Assembly: GCA_963665595.2 (NCBI GenBank)
Contig: CAXXJK010000009.1
Span: 351,446-415,445 of the forward strand
Direction: 5' to 3'
Origin: G963665595 sp963665595
GTDB lineage: Bacteria > Actinomycetota > Coriobacteriia > Coriobacteriales > CADBOM01
DNA length: 64,000 bases
The translations under genes were made by a program, and so were the position numbers. Below are positions 43,622 through 51,702 of this stretch, piece by piece. Under the pieces are notes generated by a model, which worked only from the letters and a program-made list of their open reading frames with translations, ran no database searches and was not told the DNA's origin. Positions within the stretch are counted from its first letter, which is position 1. The number at the start of each line of letters is the position of its first letter.

Positions 43622-45691
43622 TCAGACACTGAGCTTTTCAAAATCAGCAATATCTTTGAACGTCAAAACAAATTGATTGAGCAAACGTAAACGATTATTG
43701 CGTATATTTTCGTCTTTATCCATGATCATCACTTCTTCAAAGAAGACATCAATGGGAGCACGTAACTGAGCAAGGCAGGCAAGAGCGGACGGATAGTCAT
43801 CCGCGATAAGAGCAGTAGCAACACCATCTTTTACCCGAGCAAGCGCGTCTAGAAGTACAATCTCTTGACCGTTGAGTATCAGTACGTCGATCTCGGTGCC
43901 TAATTGAGGATCGCTTAGATTGTGCGCTCGCTTATAGGCAACCGCTAAGTCGTCAAAAAGCTCTGGCTGATCGTCATGAGCATGTGTCAAAGCATCGCAA
44001 CGACGTATGACCGTGGTAGGCTCGATTATACCCGTCGAAAGAACAGCCTCGACAACCTGAGACGTATAGCCCGCGTCACGAGCCAAAACACCCAAACGGG
44101 CGCTAAAGAATCCTTTGATCGCCTGCTCTATAGATGTACGATCAAATTCAATGGAGGTATATCCATCAAGAGAACGCTCTATTGCTCGCGCAAGAGATAT
44201 GTCAATGCCTGATTGTAATAACGCGATACAGCCAAGAGCGGCACGACGTAGTGCAAACGGGTCAGAAGATCCCGTCGGTGCCTGTCCAATAGCAAAAATT
44301 CCACAAATGGTATCGATTTTGTCAGAAAACGCGACTAATTGACCAACAATACCTTCTGGTAAGACATCACCCGCAAAACGAGGACGATAGTGCTGCTCAA
44401 TAGCGGTAGCAACGTCTTCGTTTTCATGAGCAGCGCGTGCGTAGTATCCACCCATAACTCCTTGTTGTGAGGTAAATTCAACCACTGCATTGGTAACAAG
44501 ATCAGCTTTGCAAAGAAGCGCCGCTCGTTTACAAGACTCGCACTCTTCATCAGAAAGACTTGCCTCGAGGGCGCACGATTCTACCAACCGCACCATTCGC
44601 TCAGCTTTTGCGCCCATCGTGCCAAGCTTCTCTTGAAACACGACGTTATCAAGATCTTTGACATATGCTTCGAGTGGACGCTTAAGATCTTCGCTATAGA
44701 AAAATGCTGCGTCAGAAAGACGAGCCCGCACCACTCGCTCATTACCAGAAATAATTGTCTGGGCGCAACGAGGGTCACCATTGCTCACCAAAAGAAATGA
44801 AGATGACAACTCACCTTGTGATGTATACAGTGGAAAATATCGCTGATGCGATAACATCGCATCCGTAATAATCTCAGAGGGAACTTCAAGAAACTCCTCA
44901 TCAAAATGCCCAATAAGCACGGTGGGATACTCAACGAGATTTACCACCTCGCTGAAGGTAGATGCAGGCACCCGGGCCACCAGCTGGGAGGCCTCTTCCG
45001 CAGCAGCAATCTGTCGACGAATCAGGGCAGCGCGATCTGTTTGATCAGCGACCACACAGGCCGACTGAAGAGCAGAAAGTAGAAGGTCTGCGTCCTCGAT
45101 CTCAATAGGATCTGGCGCAAGAAAACGGTGTCCGCGGGTTGTGCGTCCCGCCTCGAGACCCGCAAATGAAACAGGGATAACAGTGGTGCCATAAAGAGCA
45201 AGCAGCCAACGAACGGGACGAGCAAAACGAGCGTCACCACTTCCCCACCGCTGCGACTTTGGCCAAGATATACCCGTGATGAGTCGCTCGGCGATTGAGG
45301 GAAGCAATTGAACCGCATCGCGGGGAATCTGCTCAACAACCGCATATACGTATTCAACATCACCATCTTTGCCGCGAACTAGATCGCGAACCATAAGACT
45401 CTTGCCACGCGCAAACCCTTCCGCAGCCTTTGTCGGATTGCCCTGCGCGTCAAACGCAATTGCAACCGAAGGGCCACGAAAGCGCTGAATGAGACCGTCA
45501 GATTTTTCGGACAGCCCTCGTACCTCAATGATGATGCGTCGAGGCGTTATATGAATGGAACCCTCTTCATATCCAAGACGTGCATCCGAAAACGTTTCGG
45601 AGACCAGCAACTCGAGTTGCTTTGCCGCAGAGTCAAGAGGGGCGGCGGGAATTTCTTCACATCCAATCTCAAGAATGAATGTCTTACTCAT
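43622..45691 (-). CDS. glyS: glycyl-tRNA synthetase beta subunit
   Basis: Beta subunit of the tetrameric alpha2beta2 glycyl-tRNA synthetase; binds tRNA-Gly. The 689 residues begin with LEIGCEEIPA and contain RGPSVAIAFDAQGNPTKAAE, ITGISWPKSQRWG, the HD-like MLSHQRYFPL, and a C-terminal anticodon-binding domain. AAGGAG lies six bases before the ATG, which overlaps the glyQ end by eight bases. Confidence 0.97.
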   Translation of the reverse strand: MSKTFILEIGCEEIPAAPLDSAAKQLELLVSETFSDARLGYEEGSIHITPRRIIIEVRGLSEKSDGLIQRFRGPSVAIAFDAQGNPTKAAEGFARGKSLMVRDLVRGKDGDVEYVYAVVEQIPRDAVQLLPSIAERLITGISWPKSQRWGSGDARFARPVRWLLALYGTTVIPVSFAGLEAGRTTRGHRFLAPDPIEIEDADLLLSALQSACVVADQTDRAALIRRQIAAAEEASQLVARVPASTFSEVVNLVEYPTVLIGHFDEEFLEVPSEIITDAMLSHQRYFPLYTSQGELSSSFLLVSNGDPRCAQTIISGNERVVRARLSDAAFFYSEDLKRPLEAYVKDLDNVVFQEKLGTMGAKAERMVRLVESCALEASLSDEECESCKRAALLCKADLVTNAVVEFTSQQGVMGGYYARAAHENEDVATAIEQHYRPRFAGDVLPEGIVGQLVAFSDKIDTICGIFAIGQAPTGSSDPFALRRAALGCIALLQSGIDISLARAIERSLDGYTSIEFDRTSIEQAIKGFFSARLGVLARDAGYTSQVVEAVLSTGIIEPTTVIRRCDALTHAHDDQPELFDDLAVAYKRAHNLSDPQLGTEIDVLILNGQEIVLLDALARVKDGVATALIADDYPSALACLAQLRAPIDVFFEEVMIMDKDENIRNNRLRLLNQFVLTFKDIADFEKLSV

Positions 45692-46571
45692 CGCCGGCTC
45701 CTTCCTCTACACCGCAAACATTCTTAAGGTAAGACAGACAGCACGCCTTTGCAATCGTCCGCACGCGCAATATGTATCCCATACGCTCAGTTGCCGAAAT
45801 AGCTCCGCGTGCATCAAGTAGATTGAACGCATGAGAGCACTTGAGCACGCAATCATACGCCGGGAGAGGCAGATCGTATTCAAGAAGACGCAGACATTCT
45901 CGCTCATAATTATTAAAGTTGCCAAGCAGCAAATCGATATCAGCATATTCAAAATTGAACGCAGAGAATTCCCGTTCATTTTCAAGGAAAACGTCCCCGT
46001 AGGTGAATATATTCCCCTCTTTATCCTTTGCCCAAATAAGGTCAAATATCGAATCAGTAGATTGAACGACCATTGCTAGACGTTCAAGACCATAGGTAAT
46101 TTCGGCAGAAACAGGCCGGCATTCTATACCTCCAACCTGCTGAAAATAGGTAAACTGGGTTACTTCCATACCGTTAAGCCACACTTCCCAACCAAGGCCC
46201 CATGCACCCAGAGTAGGTGATTCCCAATCATCTTCAACAAACCGTATGTCATGTTTTTCAGGTTCAATACCAATTGTTCGCAGCGAATTTAAATAAAGAT
46301 CTTGAACATCATCAGGCGAAGGTTTCAGAAGAACCTGAAACTGATAATAATGTTGTCCACGATTTGGATTTTCACCATAGCGACCATCAGTCGGCCTGCG
46401 GCATGGCTGCACATAGGCGGCTTTCCATGAGTCAGGGCCTATTGCCCTGAGCGCGGTTGCCGTATGAAATGTTCCTGCACCGACTTCGCTGTCATACGGC
46501 TGCAGTATGACACAACCCTGCTCTGCCCAATAATTCTGTAAGGCGAGAATAATCTCTTGAAACGTCAACAC
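45684..46571 (-). CDS. glyQ: glycyl-tRNA synthetase alpha subunit
   Basis: Catalytic class II subunit of the heterotetrameric enzyme. The 295 residues contain GCVILQPYDSEVGAGTFH, RRPTDGRYGENPNR, YYQFQVLLKPSP and FTYFQQVGGIECRPV, all diagnostic. The start is GTG at 46569-46571; AGAGG is close and GGAG lies 13 bases away. The presence of glyQS instead of the homodimeric GlyRS fits this type of bacterium. No T-box is possible in the 100-base gap upstream. Confidence 0.97.
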   Translation of the reverse strand: MLTFQEIILALQNYWAEQGCVILQPYDSEVGAGTFHTATALRAIGPDSWKAAYVQPCRRPTDGRYGENPNRGQHYYQFQVLLKPSPDDVQDLYLNSLRTIGIEPEKHDIRFVEDDWESPTLGAWGLGWEVWLNGMEVTQFTYFQQVGGIECRPVSAEITYGLERLAMVVQSTDSIFDLIWAKDKEGNIFTYGDVFLENEREFSAFNFEYADIDLLLGNFNNYERECLRLLEYDLPLPAYDCVLKCSHAFNLLDARGAISATERMGYILRVRTIAKACCLSYLKNVCGVEEGAGDE

Positions 46572-46671
46572 TTGCCTCTCACAACTCCTTATGCCACAGA
46601 TAAATCACTTCAATTTCGCTCAGGGAACGAACAAAACTATCAAAATAACGAACTCGTAACCATATAATTTA

Positions 46672-47235
46672 TTAGGAAAGAAATCCAAAATCCTTAAACG
46701 GCCAATATATAAAGAATGCTTTGCCGCTTACAGAATTTGCAGGTACCGCACCAAAATACCGGCTATCAGCAGAGTTTCCCCTATTATCTCCCATAACCCA
46801 AAGATATCCGTCAGGAACGGTATAGGGGTAACTGATAGTCTTATTCTGGTATGTCTGACTCAGAGGATAGCTTTTCTGCCCACGTGTATAAGACTCGTCA
46901 CCAAGTGGGATGCCGTCTACGTAGACAATGCCATCGCGCAGATCAACCGTCTGTCCCCCTGTAGCGATAACACGCTTGATCAGGGTTGACACTGAATGGG
47001 TCGGATCGTCGAAAGTAACAATATCACCACGTTTTATAGAGGAAAAATAGTAGGTAACCTTTTCAGAAAAAACCCGGTCACCTATCTGCAAGGTCTGTTC
47101 CATTGAGCTGGTCGGTATTTCGTAAGGCTGGAAAACAAACGTCCTGATGAGCCAAGTAAGGGCAAGAGCCAAGGCGATGATGATCGCCAATTCGACAACA
47201 GCACGAAAAATGCGCCCGACAGATTTTCCGACCAT
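46672..47235 (-). CDS. lepB: signal peptidase I
   Basis: Removes signal peptides from Sec- and Tat-exported proteins at the outer face of the membrane. The 187 residues have one N-terminal membrane segment (about 10-32), nucleophile Ser in EIPTSSMEQTL (near 42), general base Lys in LIKRVIATGGQ (near 85) and the conserved MGDNRGNSADSR. The ATG has AAGGG seven bases upstream. It lies between trmD and glyQ. Confidence 0.96.
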   Translation of the reverse strand: MVGKSVGRIFRAVVELAIIIALALALTWLIRTFVFQPYEIPTSSMEQTLQIGDRVFSEKVTYYFSSIKRGDIVTFDDPTHSVSTLIKRVIATGGQTVDLRDGIVYVDGIPLGDESYTRGQKSYPLSQTYQNKTISYPYTVPDGYLWVMGDNRGNSADSRYFGAVPANSVSGKAFFIYWPFKDFGFLS

Positions 47236-47298
47236 AGAAAGACCCTTTTCATCTCGCGGAGCATAGAACTGCTTCCGACCTGTCAGTAAACTCAGATA

Positions 47299-47317
47299 GT
47301 ATGATCGTTAATCATAC
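47299..47317 (-). repeat. short stem-loop between trmD and lepB
   Basis: Perfect seven-base inverted repeat GTATGAT/ATCATAC with a five-base loop, 13 bases after the trmD stop. There is no U-tract, so it is more likely a processing or stability element than a terminator. Confidence 0.35.
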
Positions 47318-47329
47318 CTCCTCAGCCTT

Positions 47330-48064
47330 CTATTTCTCCTCGGTAGCGCTGAGATAGTGTTGTATCATCATTCGTTCTTCATCGCTTATGTCTGCCCCTG
47401 CGAGTAGGTCAGGACGCCATTGAGCGGTCTTGAGAAGTGCTTCTCCGCGGCGCCATGATGCAATCCGGGCGTGGTCCCCAGAAAGCAATACCGGCGGGAC
47501 ATGCAGATCACGATAGTGCTCTGGCCGTGTGTATTGAGGATATTCGAGCAGCCCGCCTGAAAATGACTCTGACTCAACAGAAAGATCATCGCCAAGAACT
47601 CCGGGCAACAGTCTGACAATAGCATCGATCATGACAAGAGTTGGCAACTCTCCTCCAGTCAAGACATAATCGCCTATCGAGTAGCGTGCGTGAGCTCGTG
47701 CGTACACTCTCTCATCCATGCCCTCGTAGTGGCCACAGACAAATACCAAGTGTTTATGCCTTGAAAGCTCTTCGGCATCTACCTGGACAAAAGGTTTTCC
47801 TGCAGGAGTCGCGATGATCACATATGATTCGTCATCGACGCACAAATCATCAAGTGCTTCAAAAATAGGTGCCGCCTTCATAAGAAGGCCCGGGCCGCCA
47901 CCATAGGGTTCGTCATCGGTTGTTCGATGGCGATCATGAGTCCAGTCACGAAGATCATGAGCATAAAACTCCAGCATACCCTTATGTTGAGCACGTTTCA
48001 TGATGGATTCATTCATGGCCGAATTAAGCATATCGGGGAATGTAGATACCGCGTCTATCTTCAT
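47330..48064 (-). CDS. trmD: tRNA (guanine-N1)-methyltransferase
   Basis: Methylates G37 of tRNAs, preventing +1 frameshifts. The 244 residues have the trefoil-knot SAM site (VFVCGHYEGMDERV and YSIGDYVLTGGELP) and DDEPYGGGPGLLMK near the N-terminus. The ATG at 48062-48064 has AGGGG seven bases upstream; a longer frame starting inside rimM lacks a ribosome site. It follows rimM by ten bases. Confidence 0.97.
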   Translation of the reverse strand: MKIDAVSTFPDMLNSAMNESIMKRAQHKGMLEFYAHDLRDWTHDRHRTTDDEPYGGGPGLLMKAAPIFEALDDLCVDDESYVIIATPAGKPFVQVDAEELSRHKHLVFVCGHYEGMDERVYARAHARYSIGDYVLTGGELPTLVMIDAIVRLLPGVLGDDLSVESESFSGGLLEYPQYTRPEHYRDLHVPPVLLSGDHARIASWRRGEALLKTAQWRPDLLAGADISDEERMMIQHYLSATEEK

Positions 48065-48074
48065 ATGATATCCC

Positions 48075-48608
48075 CTAATCGTTAAGATCGAACAGACCGT
48101 TGGGAAGTGAGACTGTGATTCTGCCCCGATCATCTTTTTCATGTACGAATTCGTCAACAAAGGGTATCAGTGTTTCATGATTTGCATCGTTAACTACCAC
48201 GAGGATATCCTGAGCCCCGTTTGAGAGAACTGCCGTCACCACGCCGATATCACCTTGCCGGGTATCCCATACCGGACAGTCAATAATGTCAGAATCATCG
48301 GCATCGATGCCGGCATCCGGTAGAACAGATACAGAAACAAGGCAGGTTTTGCCTACCAGTGAAAATGCTGTAGCGTCGTCGTCAACACCCTCAAAACGAA
48401 CCGCCTGGCCATCGGGAAGAGCGCGCGCCGACACAACGCGCGCACGATATACACCGCGCAGAGGAGGAGGAGTTAGAAACATCTCCATACCGTTGAAACA
48501 AGTGAAAGGGAGGTCACCGATCGCCACGATCTTGACCTCCCCTTTTCTACCAATGGTTCTGGTAACACGCGCAACATTGCGATAGGCACCTTGTGTGGCG
48601 GCGCTCAT
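48075..48608 (-). CDS. rimM: 16S rRNA processing protein RimM
   Basis: Assembly factor for the 30S head, binding S19. The 177 residues have the N-terminal RimM barrel (VARVTRTIGRKGEVKIVAIG) and the C-terminal PRC barrel (VWDTRQGDIGVVTAV; NDANHETLIPFVDEFV). The ATG at 48606-48608 follows the KH gene by three bases; its ribosome site is weak, consistent with coupling. Confidence 0.94.
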   Translation of the reverse strand: MSAATQGAYRNVARVTRTIGRKGEVKIVAIGDLPFTCFNGMEMFLTPPPLRGVYRARVVSARALPDGQAVRFEGVDDDATAFSLVGKTCLVSVSVLPDAGIDADDSDIIDCPVWDTRQGDIGVVTAVLSNGAQDILVVVNDANHETLIPFVDEFVHEKDDRGRITVSLPNGLFDLND

Positions 48609-48611
48609 CAA

Positions 48612-48854
48612 CTAGCCAAGTACTTCCACTTCAAGCGGACCGTCGCAAGCGGCGCGCGCCAGCATTCTGATAGCCTTGATCATTCTACCTTGACGACCGA
48701 TAACTTTACCTGTCTCGTCGGGATCAACGCTTACCTCGATAACGTAACCTTCGCCATCGTTGTGACCCTTGACTTCAACGGCCTCTTCGTCATCGACTAA
48801 CGCAACAACGAGTGCTTCGACAAGTCCCGCTACATCGTCATAACCGGTTGACAT
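48612..48854 (-). CDS. khpA: KH-domain RNA-binding protein KhpA
   Basis: Small RNA-binding protein of 80 residues built of one KH domain, with the loop GKVIGRQGRMIKAIR (49-63). KhpA proteins bind RNA with KhpB and affect cell growth in streptococci. The ATG has GGAAGG eight bases upstream. It sits between rpsP and rimM, its conserved place. Confidence 0.95.
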   Translation of the reverse strand: MSTGYDDVAGLVEALVVALVDDEEAVEVKGHNDGEGYVIEVSVDPDETGKVIGRQGRMIKAIRMLARAACDGPLEVEVLG

Positions 48855-48857
48855 GCT

Positions 48858-49100
48858 TTATGCCTTCCGAGCTTGCTTGATCAGAATTGCCACGCGATCT
48901 GTAGGTTGAGCACCCTTAGCAATCCATGCATCGACTTTGTCAAGATCAAAATCTACTAGGTGGGGCTCGACGCAGGGGTTGTAATAACCTATCTGCTCAA
49001 TAAAACGCCCGTCGCGTGCAGATCGTCCGTCGGCGACAACAACACGATAATAAGGGGTCTTTTTCGCGCCATGACGCGCCAAGCGAATTTTAACAGCCAA
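48858..49100 (-). CDS. rpsP: 30S ribosomal protein S16
   Basis: Small-subunit protein of 80 residues: VKIRLARHGAKKTPYYRVVV is diagnostic, followed by RDGRFIEQIGYYNP. The start is TTG at 49098-49100 with AAAGGAG six bases upstream. It leads the rpsP-khpA-rimM-trmD run and has a -10-like TATAAT about 80 bases upstream. Confidence 0.98.
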   Translation of the reverse strand: MAVKIRLARHGAKKTPYYRVVVADGRSARDGRFIEQIGYYNPCVEPHLVDFDLDKVDAWIAKGAQPTDRVAILIKQARKA

Positions 49101-49179
49101 GACTTTCTCCTTTGATTACGAACTTCAATTACATGCTTTATCACAACGCCGGGAATTTTAAGCGTTTAGTTTGCAAAAG

Positions 49180-49208
49180 ATTATAATACGGCAACTATTC
49201 ACACTTAG
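49180..49208 (-). promoter_or_regulatory. candidate promoter for rpsP operon
   Basis: Minus-strand perfect TATAAT (49180-49185); the region 17 bases upstream (CTAAGT, 49203-49208) is a poor -35. A six-base inverted repeat TGTCAG/CTGACA (49226-49250) lies just upstream, after the ffh stop, without a clear U-tract. Confidence 0.35.
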
Positions 49209-49272
49209 CGGAACCCCTTACCTCATGTCAGAAAAACAGCACAACTGACAAGAAGTTTTCGGCATCTATCCT

Positions 49273-50706
49273 CTACCTCTTCTGGTCCATTGAGTCAGCC
49301 AGTTTTTTAAGATCAGAGGGACTCATAGAGCCAAGACCCGGAATTGAGGGGAGCATTGAACGCTTGCTCTTGCGTTTTCCCTTCTTTCCTTTACCCGATT
49401 TCGTAGTACGAGATTCCGGCAATGCGGCTTGCATTTTCTTCACCATCTTACGGGTTTCATTATATTTGGCAACCAGCTGATTTACCTCAAAAACTTTAAC
49501 GCCAGCTCCCTTCGCAATGCGTGCGCGTCGTGATCCATTGAGAACCATGGGCTTACGTCGTTCCTCAAGCGTCATAGAACCGATAATAATCTCCATACGA
49601 TCAAAGGCGTCCTCTTGTACCTGTCCCCCCGATAACGCCTTCTCACCGCCGGGCAATGCCTTCATGAAAGACCCGATCCCGCCCATCTTCTTTATCTGTT
49701 GATTCATAGACACAAAATCGTCAAACGTGAGATCGGCATGCATCAAACGTTGCGCCTCTTCAGCTTCTAGTTCTGAAGTTGCTACAGCTTGGGCTTTCTC
49801 AATGAGCGTGAGCATATCGCCCATACCAAGAATCCGCTTTGCCATACGGTCCGGGTGAAATGCCTCGAGCGCTTCAGGCTTTTCCCCATCCGAAATAAAC
49901 TTGATAGGCTTACCGGTAATCTCGCGAATGGATAGCGCCCCACCGCCACGTGCGTCGCCATCCATCTTTGACATAATGACACCATCAAAATCAACACGTT
50001 CAGCAAATGCCTGAGCAACAGTAACCACATCTTGACCAGTCATGGCATCAACCACCATAAGGATCTGTTCAGGTTTAACTGCATCCTTAATCGCAGCCGC
50101 TTCGCTCATCATTTGCTCATCAACATGTAGCCGTCCCGCGGTATCAATGATGACTATGTCTTTCAGTGTATCAATTGCCTCACGTATAGAATGCTTCGCT
50201 ATGGTAACCGGGTCTACTCCATCTTCGCGATAGACTTTTACGCCAATTTCGCCGCCGAGCGCCTCAAGCTGATCAATTGCGGCGGGACGATAGATATCGC
50301 AGGCCGCCAATAATGGCTGATGCCCCTGCTGCTTAAGATAGTAGGCTATCTTAGCCGATGCCGTAGTTTTGCCCGATCCCTGAAGACCAACCAGCATGAT
50401 AACTGCAGGCACACGTCCCCCGAGGACAAGCGATGAATCAGTCGACCCGAGAAGTTCAGTGAGCTCTTCAAGAACTATCCTAATGACGTTTTGGGCAGGC
50501 GTCAGCGAATCGAGCACATCAGCGTCAAGTGCCCGCTCCTTGGTACGAGCAATGAATGTTTTGACTACTTTAAAATTTACGTCTGCCTCAAGAAGAGCAA
50601 GACGAATCTCACGCATCGCAGCATCAATATCTGCTTCCGTAAGACGTCCTTTTGATTTTAGCTTGTCAAGTACGCCCTGCAGTCGTGTCGAAAGATTCTC
50701 AAGCAT
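49273..50706 (-). CDS. ffh: signal recognition particle protein Ffh
   Basis: GTPase that binds signal sequences of membrane proteins on the ribosome and docks with FtsY. The 477 residues contain the N domain, the G domain (GLQGSGKTTASAKIAYYL near 107; DTAGRLHVDEQMM; SKMDGDARGG) and the Met-rich M domain (about 330-430) with a basic tail SGKGKKGKRKSKRS. The ATG has AGGAG upstream and overlaps ftsY by eight bases. Confidence 0.98.
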   Translation of the reverse strand: MLENLSTRLQGVLDKLKSKGRLTEADIDAAMREIRLALLEADVNFKVVKTFIARTKERALDADVLDSLTPAQNVIRIVLEELTELLGSTDSSLVLGGRVPAVIMLVGLQGSGKTTASAKIAYYLKQQGHQPLLAACDIYRPAAIDQLEALGGEIGVKVYREDGVDPVTIAKHSIREAIDTLKDIVIIDTAGRLHVDEQMMSEAAAIKDAVKPEQILMVVDAMTGQDVVTVAQAFAERVDFDGVIMSKMDGDARGGGALSIREITGKPIKFISDGEKPEALEAFHPDRMAKRILGMGDMLTLIEKAQAVATSELEAEEAQRLMHADLTFDDFVSMNQQIKKMGGIGSFMKALPGGEKALSGGQVQEDAFDRMEIIIGSMTLEERRKPMVLNGSRRARIAKGAGVKVFEVNQLVAKYNETRKMVKKMQAALPESRTTKSGKGKKGKRKSKRSMLPSIPGLGSMSPSDLKKLADSMDQKR

Positions 50707-51628
50707 CTCTGTTTTCTCCTATTCGCTCGCCGATAAGCGCATGAGCAAAATCGAGGGGATCAAATGGGCGGAGATCGTCAATGGACTCCCCAACTCCAAT
50801 ACGCACGATAGGTAATTCAAGTTCACGAGAAACGGCAACCGCAATGCCACCCTTAGCCGTACCATCCAGCTTAGTAATAACAATACCATCAAGATCTAGG
50901 TGGCGATCAAACTCTCGTGCCTGTATAAGACCATTCTGGCCAGTTGTCGCATCAATTACCAAAATTGTCTTTACCGTCATGGTCGAACGTTTCCGTGTCA
51001 CCGCAACAACTTTTTCAAGTTCGCGCATAAGATCGTCACTGGTATGCAGGCGGCCCGCTGTATCTATAAGGATCAGATCATCGCCCTCTGCCTCAGCCCG
51101 CTGAATAACCTCAAAACAAACGCTCGCAGGATCACTACCTCGATCACGTTCAACCACGGCAACATGCGCGCGCAAAGCCCATTCATGAAGTTGTTCAATG
51201 GCGGCAGCGCGAAAGGTATCGCCACTGCCTAACAGCACGCGACGCCCCTGTTCGACACCCGCTTTGGCAATCTTTCCGACTGTCGTCGTCTTGCCCGCAC
51301 CGTTGATACCAACAAACAGAACAACTAGTGGTTTTTCGTCGAGTAAGTCAGGTGTGTTTTCTTCAAACATTGAGGCAATCGCCTCTGCAAGATGTTCCTG
51401 AACCGCAAAGGCATCCGGAAGTGCAAGGCGACGAGCAGTTTCACGCAGTTGTTCAACAATTTCAGTTGAAGCAACCGCTCCCATATCACCAAGAATAAGC
51501 GTTTCTTCAAGGGCATCCCAATACTCTTCGCTTAAATCAGGTGAACGATCAAGAATGACGTTCATCTGCTCACGTAACATTGAGCGCGAGCGCGTGAGCC
51601 CTTTCTGCAGTCGTTCAAAGAATGTCAT
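50699..51628 (-). CDS. ftsY: signal recognition particle receptor FtsY
   Basis: Membrane-associated SRP receptor GTPase. The 309 residues have GINGAGKTTTVGKIA near 110, DTAGRLHTSDDLMREL and TKLDGTAKGG. The acidic N-terminal A domain of longer FtsY proteins is missing; the N domain starts almost at once, as in other Gram-positives. The ATG has AGGA upstream. It lies between smc and ffh, an arrangement seen in several Gram-positives. Confidence 0.97.
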   Translation of the reverse strand: MTFFERLQKGLTRSRSMLREQMNVILDRSPDLSEEYWDALEETLILGDMGAVASTEIVEQLRETARRLALPDAFAVQEHLAEAIASMFEENTPDLLDEKPLVVLFVGINGAGKTTTVGKIAKAGVEQGRRVLLGSGDTFRAAAIEQLHEWALRAHVAVVERDRGSDPASVCFEVIQRAEAEGDDLILIDTAGRLHTSDDLMRELEKVVAVTRKRSTMTVKTILVIDATTGQNGLIQAREFDRHLDLDGIVITKLDGTAKGGIAVAVSRELELPIVRIGVGESIDDLRPFDPLDFAHALIGERIGENRDA

Positions 51629-51702
51629 ATCACGTTCCTATTCGCTTATATAGATATCTGCGTATTCATCATTGATATAAGAGAGCAACCTTACCAGACA
51701 GA

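Noticed and set aside
46572..46671. T-box leader before glyQ, and similarly before proS or lysS
   Set aside because: The gaps (100, 75 and 36 bases) are too short for a T-box with its terminator.
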